NCBI GenBank assembly: GCA_026545765.1
Contig: CM048839.1
Location: 23,374,566-23,438,565, forward strand
Direction: 5' to 3'
Source of the DNA: Plantago major
Taxonomy: Eukaryota > Streptophyta > Magnoliopsida > Lamiales > Plantaginaceae
DNA: 64,000 nucleotides
Positions 49,814 to 61,429 of the stretch are shown piece after piece (positions within the stretch are counted from its first letter, which is position 1; each line of letters opens with the position of its first letter). The position numbers were made by a program, and so were the translations under genes. The notes below the pieces were generated by a model. That model was given only the letters and a program-made list of their open reading frames with translations. It ran no database searches and was not told where the DNA came from.

Positions 49814-50452
49814 CAAAAATGGATTTTTTTACCCTAAATGAAATGGTTTATAATCTAGTTGATTTGTTGAATATAAAATACAATAACAAACCATGTAGCT
49901 TATTTAAGATTAGCTTATAAGTGGGAGCTACTTGCAGGGGCGAAGTGAGAATTTTTTTCTGGTCCGTGCTCAATTTTAAGTAATTGAGTTATTAACATAA
50001 TAATAATTTACTCCCTACGTCTCGTATTACTTCATACATTTATCATTTTTAACCGTACCAGAAAATTTCATACATTACTAAAAAAAAGCTACAAATTAAA
50101 ACATCTAACAAATAATAATCAATATCAACTTTACAGATAAATGCATATTTTACACATACTCGTGGGAGTACGACTATATTTAATTTAAATATAGATGGAT
50201 ATATGTTGCTAATAAAAACATCGATATTTTTTAAGCAAAACATTTATGTTGTCAACAAAATGCATTTTTTAATTTTTATTATGAAAAACACGACATTCTT
50301 AACTAAACGACTATGTTTTCAGTGATAACCTAAGGGTATATGCCTTTTTTTCTATTTAAGGTTTGTTCATATTTTTTTTTATCTTTATTGTGGACGGTAT
50401 TCCGTGAGACTTAAATATTGAACAAAAATAAAAATTGAACACACACACACCC

Positions 50453-50512
<60 letters not shown>

Positions 50513-50891
50513 AATTTCCCGAAAACCACCCCGTGTCGTGCACAGGCTACACCAAAGGGTGGTTTCGCCCTTAGCTACATGTGATAACTTCTCAAATCAA
50601 GTAGTTTATAATTGTATGTGACAAAACGAACGGATAAAGTGAATGATAAATATAAGTTAATTGATAGCTATAGTGATTGGTAGTTAATCAGTCACCTTAT
50701 CTTTTGAAAAGCTACACACAGTAGCTTCGCACCAATCAACTTATAAAAACTCACCAAATAACTTATTATAGTTAAACGTATACCACTTTATATGACAAAA
50801 ATAAGGTGCAACTTTTTTATAAAGTGATTGATTAGGTTTCATTAAACACACATAAGACGACATTCACAACATATTTAATCATCTCTAAAAC
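49814..50891. other. Intergenic with microsatellite and hairpin
   Basis: AT-rich. Contains the (TA)n tract at 50456-50508 and directly after it a hairpin (ACCACCC...GGGTGGT, 50520-50567). No gene seen. Confidence 0.5.
50456..50508 (+). repeat. (TA)n microsatellite
   Basis: About 26 uninterrupted TA units, preceded by an ACACACAC run and CCCCCC. Confidence 0.97.
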
Positions 50892-50968
50892 AAATATATC
50901 GAATTTAAACCAACATTATCAAAATCAAGTTAAAACGGCTGCTTGCTTGGCTAGGGTTTGAAAGTTGA

Positions 50969-52427
50969 TTGCCACCGATGAAACGCGGGCGTGGCCGGCC
51001 ACGGAAACAGGTGGTGACGCCGGCTAGGAATTCGCGTAACACCACACGGGACACCCACCATGCTGATGTTGCCGCACAGGCAGAGAAATTGGTTGATGAT
51101 TTGGTTAGACAATTGGAACCAGAACCTGCGACAGAATCAGAACCTCGGATAGCTTTGGATCATCAAGGACATCTGATTAGGGCACAATTTGAGACGATCC
51201 CTGAATCTGGGGATCGAATTAGTAACAAAGGTAATGATGATGATCTTCGAATTGCACAGCATGCTGCTATCACACAGACGATCCCTGAATCTGGGGATCG
51301 AATTAGTAACAGAGGGGACGATGATGAGCTTCGAATTGAACAGCCTGTTGCTAACACGCAATCCCCAAGGCTGTGGACGGATATTATTAGTGGAAACAGG
51401 GATAAATCCAAGGGATTACCTATCAGTTTCTCCGCACCTACCTTTGTGAATGGAGATATTGAAATCACCATTGACGATTCTGATGTTGCTTCGGAGAAAA
51501 AATTATGGGAATCAAGCCTTATCATGTATGTCTTGGGAGGGGAATTGACTATGAATGGTGTCAAACAATACATGATTAAATTCTGGAACTTTGTTGCGTT
51601 GCCAGAGATCTTCTACAATGAGGAAGGATACTTCATACTCAAAATCCGTACCATCGATGATAGAGATACTGTGTTGAGTAAGGGGCCATATACAATCTAC
51701 AATATGACAATGTTTATTCGTAAATGGACTGGTAGATTTTGCCTCAAGGATGATCTGCTGCGTACAATACCAATTTGGGTCAAATTACCGAATCTTCCAT
51801 TGCATCTATGGGGAGCATTGAGTCTTGGAAAAATTGGTAGTGCACTTGGCAAACCTCTGTTTACGGATGAGTGTACTGCATAAACTCCGTATATCCTATG
51901 CGAGATTGTTGGTGGAAGTAGATATCACCACAAAGTTGCGAGAAAGTATTAATATCAAAGATGAGAAGGGGCATCTCTTTCAACAATCTGTGGAATATGA
52001 ATGGCAGCCAATGTTTTGTGAAATTTTTCAGAAGGTTAGACATATTTGCAAACCACAGAACAAAAAGATTCATAAGAAGAAACCAACTCAGCAGTGGCAA
52101 GTGTTTGCTGACCATAGAAAGAACTCGACAACACAAGCTGGACAGAGTTCGAATATGCAGGAGCCTGGACAGACTTCGAATGGTCTACCACACCCTCAGA
52201 CTATTCACATCACACCTTTTAAAGACACTAACCAAATGCAGAATACTGTGGACAAAGATGGATGGATGACTGTGGAACATTCTCGATGTAACAATGGTAA
52301 GGGGCAGGCACCTAGGCAAACACATAATTCGATGGTTAATACTTGCAACCAAGTTACTTGCCAAAATGTATTTGAATCACTTCGGATTGAAAATGGGACC
52401 GAGGTGATCCAAGATAAAGTCCCATGA
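50969..52427 (+). pseudogene. LINE ORF1 (DUF4283, nucleic-acid-binding), broken
   Basis: Starts MPPMKRGRGRPRK (ATG at 50969) with a basic N-terminus. The DUF4283 region follows: LWESSLIMYVLGGELTMNGV, ILKIRTIDDRDTVLSKGPYT and IPIWVKLPNLPLHLWG. The first frame stops at 51883. The protein continues in another frame from about 51870 (RLLVEVDITTKL, YEWQPMFCEIFQKVRHICK), where the CX2CX4HX4C zinc knuckle of the family has lost its second Cys (FCEIF). A tandem 84-bp duplication lies near the N-terminus. Confidence 0.85.
51194..51361 (+). repeat. 84-bp tandem duplication inside LINE ORF1
   Basis: ACGATCCCTGAATCTGGGGA recurs at 51194 and 51278, with the following sequence (ATCGAATTAGTAACA, GATGATGA, CTTCGAATTG) also repeated. 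The 84-bp period keeps the frame and adds 28 residues. Confidence 0.9.
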
Positions 52428-52432
52428 TTATA

Positions 52433-55400
52433 TCCTGGAATGTAAGGGGGTGATAAGATAGCAAAGATCAAGGAGATTGGCTCCCGTCTCCGAGCACTCA
52501 ATATATGCATCGCTATACTAGTAGAAACTAGAGTCAAACAAGAAAAAAGAACAAAAATACGAGACAAGTTGGGAGGAAATTGGAGTTATATTGATAACTA
52601 TAATTTCCATGAGAATGGTCGAATTTGGATTATCTGGGATCATACAAAAGTCAATATTCAGGCTATGGATGGAGATGCGCAGTTTATACATTGTAAGCTT
52701 TTTGGCATCGGGGACCTTCATTACTTGGCTCACCGCTATTTATGCTTTTAATCAACTGGAGGACCGAAAGAGTTTATGGTTGAAACTTGAGAATTTAAAA
52801 CCACAAAATTCTGAAAGATGGATGCTCATGGGTGACTTCAATAATGTTCTTTCTTCACAAGACCGTATTGTAGGTTCTATAGTACACCCATATGAATATT
52901 GTGACCTGGCTAATATGATGGATCGAGTGGAGCTTTTCGAAGTTGACAGCATAGGAGATCACTACACTTGGTACAACAAACACACGGCTGATCCGATATA
53001 TTCCAGAATAGATCGGGTCTTGGGTAATCTGGCCTGGCTGCAAGCTTATAGCCATTTACAAGTAGAAATACTTGATGCTAGCATATCCGATCATGCCTTA
53101 CTACGATTGAATTTGTTTGATGTACAAAGACCACCAAGAAGGAACTTTAAATTTATCAATAAGGTGATTGAACTACCTCAATTTCTCGAGGAAGTCCGGG
53201 GCAAGTGGACATAGCACATTAGTGGTCATGGCATGTATGTGGTGTGGAGGAAATTAAAAAACCTTCAACCTGTAATACAGAAGATGCAAAAAACCTTTAG
53301 TGGAGTTCGACAGGTACTAGACCAAGCTCGTGTGTCATTAAAAATACCACAGGAGGAGCTGAATACAGATCGCATGAATGGAAGATTAATCGAACAAGTG
53401 CGGCAGTACACTATGGAGGTGTTACACTGGAATGACATTGACGAGGCACTTTTGCAGCAAAAGTCCAAAATTGATTGGATCGGAATGGGGGATGGGAACA
53501 ACTCATACTTCCATGCTACTGTCAAGGCAAAGAACCGAAACACTGTTATAAATTGCCTTCAAAGAAATGACGGTACCATTGTGACCAGCCAACATGATAT
53601 TGAGCAGGTAATCCTGGAATTTTATCACAACCTAGTGGGTACTAATAGTGAGCGAATGGAGGCCATTGATATCACAGTCATGCGGAACGGCCCCCAAGTT
53701 ACTAGAGATCAGGCTGCACAATTAATCTGCCCTGTGACTCGAATGGAAATTCATGAAGCTTTAAATGGGATCGGTGATCTTAAGGCCCCTAGTTTAGATG
53801 GATATAATGCGAAGTTCTTTAAAGCAACCTGGGGAATTATATGCAATGATGTCGAGACAGCAGTGCAAGAATTTTTTGAACAAGGCCGGATGTATAATGC
53901 GGTTAATTGTAGTATTGTTACATTAATACCAAAGGTTGTGGAGGCAAGATTGGTTAAAGATTTTTGACCCATCTCCTGCTGTACTACCCTCTACAAGATT
54001 GTGTCCAAGATACTTACCACTAGGTTGAGTAAAGTACTCCCTGGACTGGTAAATGAGAGTCAAGCCGCATTCACACATGTACAACAAATTCATAACCATA
54101 TCTTGTTGGCGTATGAATTATTGCGGGGTTACAATCGACGTAATGGAGCTCCCAAATGCATGATGCAAATGGACCTTCAAAAAGCTTACGATACGGTAGA
54201 ATGGTGTGCTTTGGAGAACATCTTGAAGGAACTTGGTTTCCCATCTAAGTTCATCAACTGGATTATGATATGTGTTACTACGGTGTCGTACAGGTACATG
54301 ATCAAAGGTACCGCCTCGAACTACTTAAAGGCAAAGAGAGGACTACGATAGGGGGATCCCATCTCTCCTCTGCTCTTTGTGCTGGTTATGGAATATTTAT
54401 ACATTACAGGAATTGAAGCATATCCCTAATTATAACTTCCATGCCAGATGGGAGAACTTGCAGATTATCAATCTTAGTTTTGCAGATGACCTACTACTTT
54501 TCTCGAGAGGTGATGTGATCTCTGTGCAACTTGTAATGGACAAGTTCAATAAATTTTCCAGGACTACGGGGCTTAGAGTGAATCCGGCCAAATGCAGCAT
54601 TTATTATGGGGCAGTAGCCGATGCTGTGAAGGCTGAGATCCAGTTGATTACAGGATTTTGTGAAGGTACACTTCCTTTCCGATACTTAGGGGTTCTCCTT
54701 ACAAGTAAGAAGCTGACATTACTACAGTGCCAACTTTTGATTGATAAGATAGTTGCACGAATAAAGCATTGGAGTGCCAAACTACTCAGCTATGCTGGCA
54801 GGGTCCAACTGATTAGAGTGTGTTATTCGTTGTAGCTAATTACTGGCTACAATGCTTTCCTCTTCCCAAGGGCGTTTTGCAAAATATCGAAGCAATTTGT
54901 AGGTCCTTCTTCTGGTCTAATAGTGACTCAATCACCCGTAAATCCCCGGTGGCTTGGGAGAAAATTTGCAAGCCTAAGTCGAAGGGAGGGCTGCAGATTA
55001 TTGCATTACAGGATTGGAAAAAAGCTTGCCTGATAAAACTACTTTGGAATCTATGCGGAAAACAAGACAATCTCTGGGTCAAATGGGTTCACGTTTATTA
55101 TATGCCACAAGACAGGATGATGATTGATGATGTACCCCAATCTTGTTCATGGATTTTCAAAGGAATAATGAAGTGTCGATCCTTAACCCAACACAACACC
55201 AGTTGGGACGCCATGTTGACAGGTCCTAAGTTCAAAACTAGTATTATCTATAAAGATTTACAGGAAGCCGGCAATGTGGTATCATGGAGAACTCTATTCT
55301 ATAGGAATGTAGCAAGACCAAGAGCTCAAATGGTATTGTGGCTCGCTTGTAATGAACGGTTAGCAACCAAAGAGAGACTGCAGCGATTTGGATTACTAGC

Positions 55401-55771
55401 ATGAGAACTCTTTATACGCGTGAGTGGAGACACAAGCTCACCTATTATTTGCTTGCTCCATCCCTTGTGCAATCTGGACAGAGGTACTTAGATGGCTCAA
55501 AGTACAACACACACCAAGAGATTGGCACGCTGAAACTCTGTGGATCCTGCGTGCAACTCAAGGTAAGGGATGGAGGGCCAAGCTCCTTAAGCTAGCTTTC
55601 ACCGAGACGGTTTATGAAACTTGGATCTTTCGGAATGAATGTTGCTTTGATAGAATCCACGGAAATCCTGCAAATAATAGAATTGCTAGAAAGATTATCG
55701 ATGTAATAGTTTATAGAGCTTGGAAAATTCCTGAGTTAAAGACCCGTGTTGGGTGCTTGATGATAGAGTAG
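52433..55771 (+). pseudogene. LINE ORF2: endonuclease, reverse transcriptase, zinc-binding tail, broken
   Basis: The apurinic-type endonuclease begins IISWNVRG (52433) and keeps ETR, MGDFNNVL, YSRIDRVLGN and SDHALLR motifs. The reverse transcriptase keeps [14 protein letters not shown], the catalytic NLSFADDLLLF (54468-54500) and LPFRYLGVLL. The tail includes KPKSKGGLQI and the LINE-specific WRTLFYRNVARPRAQMVLWLACNERLATKERL before a frameshifted zinc-binding end. Stops: TAG at about 53212, TGA at about 53965 (family KDFRPISCC, likely CGA to TGA), and TAG at about 54349 (family GLRQGDP, likely CAG to TAG). Frameshifts lie near 52450, 52690, 54370, 54830 and 55400. Non-functional. Confidence 0.92.
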
Positions 55772-55939
55772 ATTTTCCTAACTCTTTAGTCCTTGCTGTG
55801 TCAGGCTGGATCGTTTTGGATCGCCTTTTGCTTTGTATTTGTTTTTGGATATTGAAAGTACATTCGAGTTCCAAAAAAAATATATTGAATTTAAAATTGA
55901 CCTGATAAGTTACCATGAAGAATGAAAAGAATATACCCT

Positions 55940-58095
55940 CAAGAGGTGGTCTTAGGAGAGACCAATCCTAGAGAAAGACTAAAAAGACATACTTTCAGTA
56001 ATTATATAGAAGCCCCAAACAAAAAGCTAACTACTAATCAATCCCAACCCAACCAAGGGCTAGAAACCGGGTCTTCCTAAATGGGTCAACCGAATCAGTA
56101 TTTAAACAAAAAAAATCCAACACACTTTTACCATAAACCTCACAAAACCCTAACAAACCGAGAAAACAAAATTCATCTCTCTGGAAATCGACCTCTCTAG
56201 TCTGAAACTGCCTGAAATTACTGGAAAATAGCTCAAAAATGTCTCTCTCAACGTGGTTTCTATGTAATCAAGCTCGGAAAAAGCTCGAACTCGCTGGAAA
56301 AAGCTAAAAAACGGTCCGATCTCACCAGAAACAACATCACAAAGGTACGAAAAGCTAGATCTCGACCTAGTTTTTGTGAAATCGGTGATTATTTTGATGA
56401 TTTTCATCTCGCAATCTCATTTTTTCCTCGAAATCGATCCAAATCGATTAAACCACGTTTGAAATCGACCAAATCAACTACACAAAGGTAGGGAAAAGCT
56501 GAATCTCTACTAATTTATGTGAAAATTATTATGATGATGTTTATATTCAGATCTGGTGTTTTCATTAGTTGTTGTTCAGATTCAAAAACATATCTGGAAA
56601 TCGCGTACAACACTGTTAAAATGTTCTAGATGATTTGTGTAATGTTTTGGCTTATAATGTTCTAGACTATATTGATGATGTTAACTTAAACAAAGTACAA
56701 TTATAATTATTGTTCATTTAACAAATCTATTAAAATTAGTACTTTATTAAACATGATTAATGTTCTTACTCATACGTTTGATGTTTTTGTTGATTTATTT
56801 AATGTTTTGATGATATACATCAAAACTTAAAACCTAATATTAAGAATCATGATACTGTCCTAAATTATGTATGTAATGTTCTCACTCATTCTTTCAATGT
56901 TTCTGGAAATGTCTGTAGTGCATGAAAACTTAAAAAACCCTAATGACATTATTGTCCAAATTATGTACGTAATGTTCTCAACCATATCTACAATGTTTAG
57001 TTTAGTATTATGCCTATAATGTTCTCAATTATGTGTGTAATGTTATGCCTGTTTTATTGGTTTTATGTGATGATCTACATAGTGTTTGTAGATTTTCCAG
57101 TTACAACCTCAATGAAAAAAGTATGATGTAATTTTCAGTGTGATGATGTAATGTTCTTGGTGATGTGTAAAGTTTATGCTAATGCATGCAATGTTCTTTG
57201 CACAGATAAATGTGGAGCTGAAGTTGACATGAGTCTTGGTGTAAGTCTTGCATGGATGGCCAAATATGTAGATAAATTGCATACTATGTATAGAAATCTC
57301 TAATGAGTTTGAAAATATCCCAAACAAGTCTATATAACAGAAAAAGTGATGTCGTTATCCAAGCAATGTTCTTAAGTATTTACGTAATGTTCTCAAGCAA
57401 TAGTATAATATTTCTCAAGTATATATTATGATTTTCACTATTTGTAATGTTCTTAACTATTTGAGTAATGTTCTCATTTATATGAGTGATGTTATAGAGT
57501 AGATGTTCTTAAATATGTTGGTAATGTTATAAACTATTTATGTAATGTTCTCAACTATTTGAGTAAAATGTTTTTAGGTATATGAGTGATGATCTAGAGT
57601 ATAATGTTTTAACTATATTAATAATGTTCATGACTATTTGAATAATGTTCTCAACTATTTGATTAATGTTCTTATCTATTTGTCTGAATTATGACGGTTC
57701 ATTTCTGATTTTGTCTGAAATGGATCCGCTCAATAACCCGCAAAATTTTATAACCCGACCCAGCAACCCGCGAAATTGATTGGAAGTGTGGTAAATTCAC
57801 ATATTTGAGTAATGTTCTTGCCTATTTGAGTAATGTTCTTATCTATTTGAGTAATGTTTTCGCATATTTGAGTAATGTTCTTATCTATTTGAGTAATGTT
57901 CTTGCCTATTTGAGAATGACGGTTCATTTCTGATTTTGTCTGAAATGGATCTGCTCAATAACCCGCTAAATTTTATAACCTGGCCCAGCAACTCGCAAAA
58001 TTGATTGAAAGTGTGGTAAATTACAAATCAATCCGTCTTTTTTATCTCTCTAATAAGTTGGTCTTTCCCAAAACTCTGTGTACCCACAATTGTTT
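55940..58095 (+). mobile_element. TIR transposon with AATGTTCT short-phrase repeats
   Basis: The left end (GGAGAGACCAAT...AGAGAAAGACTAAAAAGAC) and the reversed right end (GGGAAAGACCAAC...AGAGAGATAAAAAAGAC) form about 45-bp imperfect inverted repeats. The left 500 bp resembles the reversed right part of the element at 61430-63390 (a shared CCCAACCAAGGG block). The middle is a long array of AATGTTCT-based phrases. Near the right end a block of about 105 bp (GACGGTTCATTTCTGATTTT ... GTGTGGTAAATT) occurs twice, at about 57691-57794 and 57914-58021. No transposase is seen. Edges are accurate to about 10 bp, and the superfamily (MULE suspected) is unproven. Confidence 0.6.
56600..57920 (+). repeat. 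AATGTTCT short-phrase array
   Basis: Dozens of phrases of the type (G/T)TAATGTTCT followed by 10-15 variable bases. They become regular at 57530-57910, where TATTTGAGTAATGTTCTTRYC has a period of about 22 bp. No coding potential. Confidence 0.85.
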
Positions 58096-58738
58096 CTTTG
58101 CTCGCTTAACAAGTAACATGAGAACATTGCAATTGAAATATTTATGTCCTCCATATTGTAATCATAGTTTCCTAAAACTGAAACAATGCTGATAAGCTTT
58201 CAATCCAAAATATTATTACACCAAAATTGGACAAAGAAATTAGAGTGTGGCCCCCACTTACTGTTAGCTTTCCGGAATCCAACGGCAGGGCAAAATGTTG
58301 ATTCCCTCAATATTAGGCTTTATAATTAGTGGCTGAGACTGTCAATTAGTATGATTTATGAAGGCTTTTATTATTATTATTATTATTAAATATTTCTGCA
58401 AAATATTATTAACTATGATCGACCTTGAACAAACATATCGATATATTTTAAGACGAATTAATCAAATTGAATTCCCTAAACTGCCTTTTTCTCCAAAGCC
58501 CTCGGAATATTTAAGGTGCGACACTTAACAACACTTTGAGCCTGACACCTAAATGTCACTTCCAACCTGACTACTACTTCCATAGGCAGATCTGAGTCTG
58601 AAGTCTGGACCCGTAGTGATTCTACTAACCTGCTTACACTAGGCATGTGTCATAAAATGACATAATGTCGTGTTTTATGGAGAATGGTATGATGGACATT
58701 CTTTATAAATAAGTTTCATTTACTATTTCTCAAGGTAA
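58096..58738. other. Intergenic spacer
   Basis: AT-rich, with a short (TTA)n run at about 58368-58388. Nothing else recognised. Confidence 0.4.
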
Positions 58739-58876
58739 GGCTCTGTTCTCTTCGTCTGAACATAACAGATCTGAACTGAACTTAACTTAACTGAACTGTA
58801 GTATAAAAATGAACTAAGCAAAACTGAATTGAACTGGACTGAAATTAATGAGTTTTCAGATGAAAAGAACAGAGCC
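58739..58876. mobile_element. Tourist-like MITE, copy 2
   Basis: 138 bp with ends GGCTCTGTTCTCTTCGTCTG and CAGATGAAAAGAACAGAGCC, a near-perfect 20-bp inverted repeat. TAA flanks both sides (58736-58738 and 58877-58879). The interior shares GAACTGAACT and TGTAGTATAAAA with copy 1 at 18274-18415. Confidence 0.88.
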
Positions 58877-58879
58877 TAA

Positions 58880-59884
58880 GTCATTTATTGCATCTCAACT
58901 ATATTCTATGAATAGCTCTGAGCCTCATAACTAAGTTGAATCACTAGTCGGTTTGTCTGAGGCAAATTGGCAAAAAAGATCTTACCTCTCATTTTTCTAG
59001 CCTTTTCAGATGCCTTTGGAGTTAAAGATGGACTATCGGGACCTAGAACAAATTTTATCTCAAAAATATCTATAGAGCAATGTTTCTATTATGTTACACA
59101 ATATGTATGACTACTAGTTAGTATTTATTATCTACTTTTAAATTATTGAAATTCAGTGTAGACGGTTAGTTGATATAGGTGTAACTCAAAAGTCATACGG
59201 GATAATTTAGCTTTATACTTCTTAGGTTTGCCACTATGACATGTCAAATTTGGAGTAGGAGTCTGGCTTGGTGTTAGTTGTCATACACTATACTAGTTAG
59301 GAGTGGTGTTTGGCGTTTGAGACTTAATTTTGAGCTCCATCAATTTAGTTGCATCTAAACTTTCGACTCAACATTACAAATGTCTAGACATATTAGATGA
59401 TTGAGTGATATTTTTCTCTAGATCTATATCCAAACTAAATTGAAATGATAAAGAAGATTTGGGTGAGAATGTTTTGTACTTGTATTGATTTTGAGGTGGA
59501 AATACCTGTCATTTTGTTGGACAGTTGGAGTATCAGTTCATATAGCGCAATAAAACTCCTTCAAGTGGATTCAGAAATCCTTGTAAAGCGCATGTTTCAG
59601 ATTCAGATTGCTAAAAATATATTTAAGAAACAATAATTGTAAAATACTAGAAGTAGAGAACGCATAATGTATTTAAAACAAGTGAAAAGGAAATACTCTG
59701 CTTATTTAAAAGAAAAAATATATATACACCGTACACGCATGATAAGAAAAGCAATGGAGGTAGCAAAAAAGTTATGCACTGAACTGAAATCGCACGAGGC
59801 TCCTCATTTATTTTCTGCCAAATCAAACGGGGACCAATAATTACATCTTAGACTGTTATAATACGTATATCCAATTTCATTTAT
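58880..59884. other. Intergenic, no gene seen
   Basis: AT-rich with random short ORFs on both strands. Confidence 0.4.
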
Positions 59885-60143
59885 GTATTGATGAGTAAGT
59901 TTCATCAGATACGGTTTTATATAGAGATTAAAATAGACGGATAAACATTACAATTATATTCAAAACATTACAGGTTTTACTAAAAACATCAGTGATATAC
60001 ATGTAAATAAAAAATTATATAAAATGTTCATTCATACAATATTACTGATATTGTCTAAAACATTATACATATACTTAAGAACATCAATTCATCTCTTAGA
60101 TTTCTCACCAATACACGTCTCTTCTAAGACTTTGTGTTTCCTT
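59885..60143 (-). mobile_element. Short member of the short-phrase TIR family
   Basis: The left end region ATAGAGATTAAAATAGACGG resembles the reversed right end of the 55.9-58.1 kb element (TAGAGAGATAAAAAAGACGG). The right end CGTCTCTTCTAAGACTTTGTG resembles the family terminus TTGGTCTTTCCNAANACTYTGTG. Between them are AAAACATTA-type phrases, the reverse of the AATGTTCT type. The total is only about 260 bp, and the boundaries are tentative. Confidence 0.4.
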
Positions 60144-60645
60144 TAAAACATGCACATCCTAGTTAAATAAGACATGATCATCAATTGAAATTATGGAGTA
60201 GTTATTGTTGGTATAGCACGCGAAAGTTGCATGGATCGAATTTCCTTTAAGATCAAATCGTCGTTTCTCCGTCCAAATATACTTTTCAAAATAAAAGAAA
60301 ATGAATTAAAACACATACTGTTTGGCATAAGATTTTAGCGGACCTTTAACGTATGAATTATAATTGAATTTTACGTGATTGAACAGTGACGTAACATTAA
60401 TTGTATAAAAATAGGAAAATTTATGAATAGTAACGTAACCGAAATCTTAGTCTTATGCCAAATTGTCCATTAGACTTTCTTTTGAAATTGTCATAACGAA
60501 GTTGGTAATCTTTCATAACTTTACAAATCATAGATTCACATTCACATATTTCTTTTCTTTTTTTTATTCTGTCAAGTGATGTAAAAAAGATTACTACTGC
60601 ATATTATAAAAGTTACTTAAACCTGCTTAGATTTTCTTCTAATAA
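60144..60645. other. Intergenic, no gene seen
   Basis: AT-rich; nothing recognised. Confidence 0.4.
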
Positions 60646-60728
60646 AATTTGTTTACACCAATTAGTTTGTAAGGGATTCAATGCAGATTTTGATGGGGAT
60701 CAAATAGTTCTTCATGTACCTTTACTAA
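60646..60728 (+). pseudogene. Plastid rpoC1 fragment in nuclear DNA (NUPT)
   Basis: ATTTGTTTACACC, TTAGTTTGTAAGGGATTCAA, TGCAGATTTTGATGGGGATC and TTCATGTACCTTTA follow each other as in plastid rpoC1. The frame reads [14 protein letters not shown], the catalytic NADFDGD motif of the RNA polymerase beta' subunit in its bacterial/plastid form (GDQ rather than the nuclear GDE), then HVPL. One frame change and substitutions occur after GDQ. The match ends at both sides, so this is a fragment of about 80 bp. Confidence 0.75.
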
Positions 60729-61429
60729 TTTCAAGGATTTGGAATTTGTTTAGTTGAAAGATCACATGGTTAAACGCGACATATTTTGCCCACCTTTTAC
60801 CGCCTGACAAGGTAGGACTTGAAGGATTGAGATTGAAGAGGTATTGTAAGTTAAAAACCTTGGTAGTTTTACTAGTTTATCATTCATGGTGGAGCGATTC
60901 AGACACCATGAAAGAAATAAGTAAATGTGTATGGTGTGTTTAGGTTTGAGACTAAAATGTTTTATAGACAAACAGTATATGAAAATGTGTTTATGAGATG
61001 TGGAATCTTGTTCACGAATTAATAAAGTTTAAATCATACTTTCTCATTTCTTTTTAAAACGTTCTAATTGTCCAAAATACGAACCTTGACAAGACATACA
61101 GTTTTGCTGGAGTAAAGATCTAGTTGTAATATTCTGAAAGTTCAGGACCTTGACAAGACAAAGACAGTTTCTGAGGAGCCAAATATAATTTCCCCATATA
61201 AGTATGGAGGAGAATATCTGATTATTGACCAAACAACAAAAATTAAAGTGAGGTAGAGACACATATGATGAGTCCAGCTTCGTGATGGGCCCCGACCTCA
61301 CTTTTATTTGGCCCACCAGACTCATTATATTGCTTACGGGGCCCCATCCACTTGATGATGCCCACATTATTAAGTACAAGAAAATTACAAAGTATTGCTT
61401 GGTGGTATTTTCATAATACACACCAATAA
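60729..61429. other. Intergenic, no gene supported
   Basis: A 125-codon minus-strand ORF (61044-61421) has no recognisable domain. A short direct repeat, CCTTGACAAGACA, occurs at about 61083 and 61148. Confidence 0.4.

Larger units (their letters stand above)
50910..55877 (+). mobile_element. Full-length but inactive L1-type LINE
   Basis: An 18-bp target duplication AAATATAT(C/T)GAATTTAAA flanks it (50892-50909 and 55878-55895, one mismatch). The element runs from a short 5' leader through ORF1, endonuclease, reverse transcriptase and C-terminal zinc region to a short A-run (55873-55880) that overlaps the right duplication. About 5 kb is normal for plant L1 elements. Both ORFs carry stops and frameshifts. 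Confidence 0.9.

Noticed and set aside
57530..57920. Regularly spaced repeats as a CRISPR array
   Set aside because: Nuclear plant DNA, degenerate unit, spacers are not unique sequences of constant length. It is a transposon minisatellite.
61044..61421. 125-codon minus-strand ORF
   Set aside because: No domain, odd composition, ends next to transposon DNA. Probably chance.
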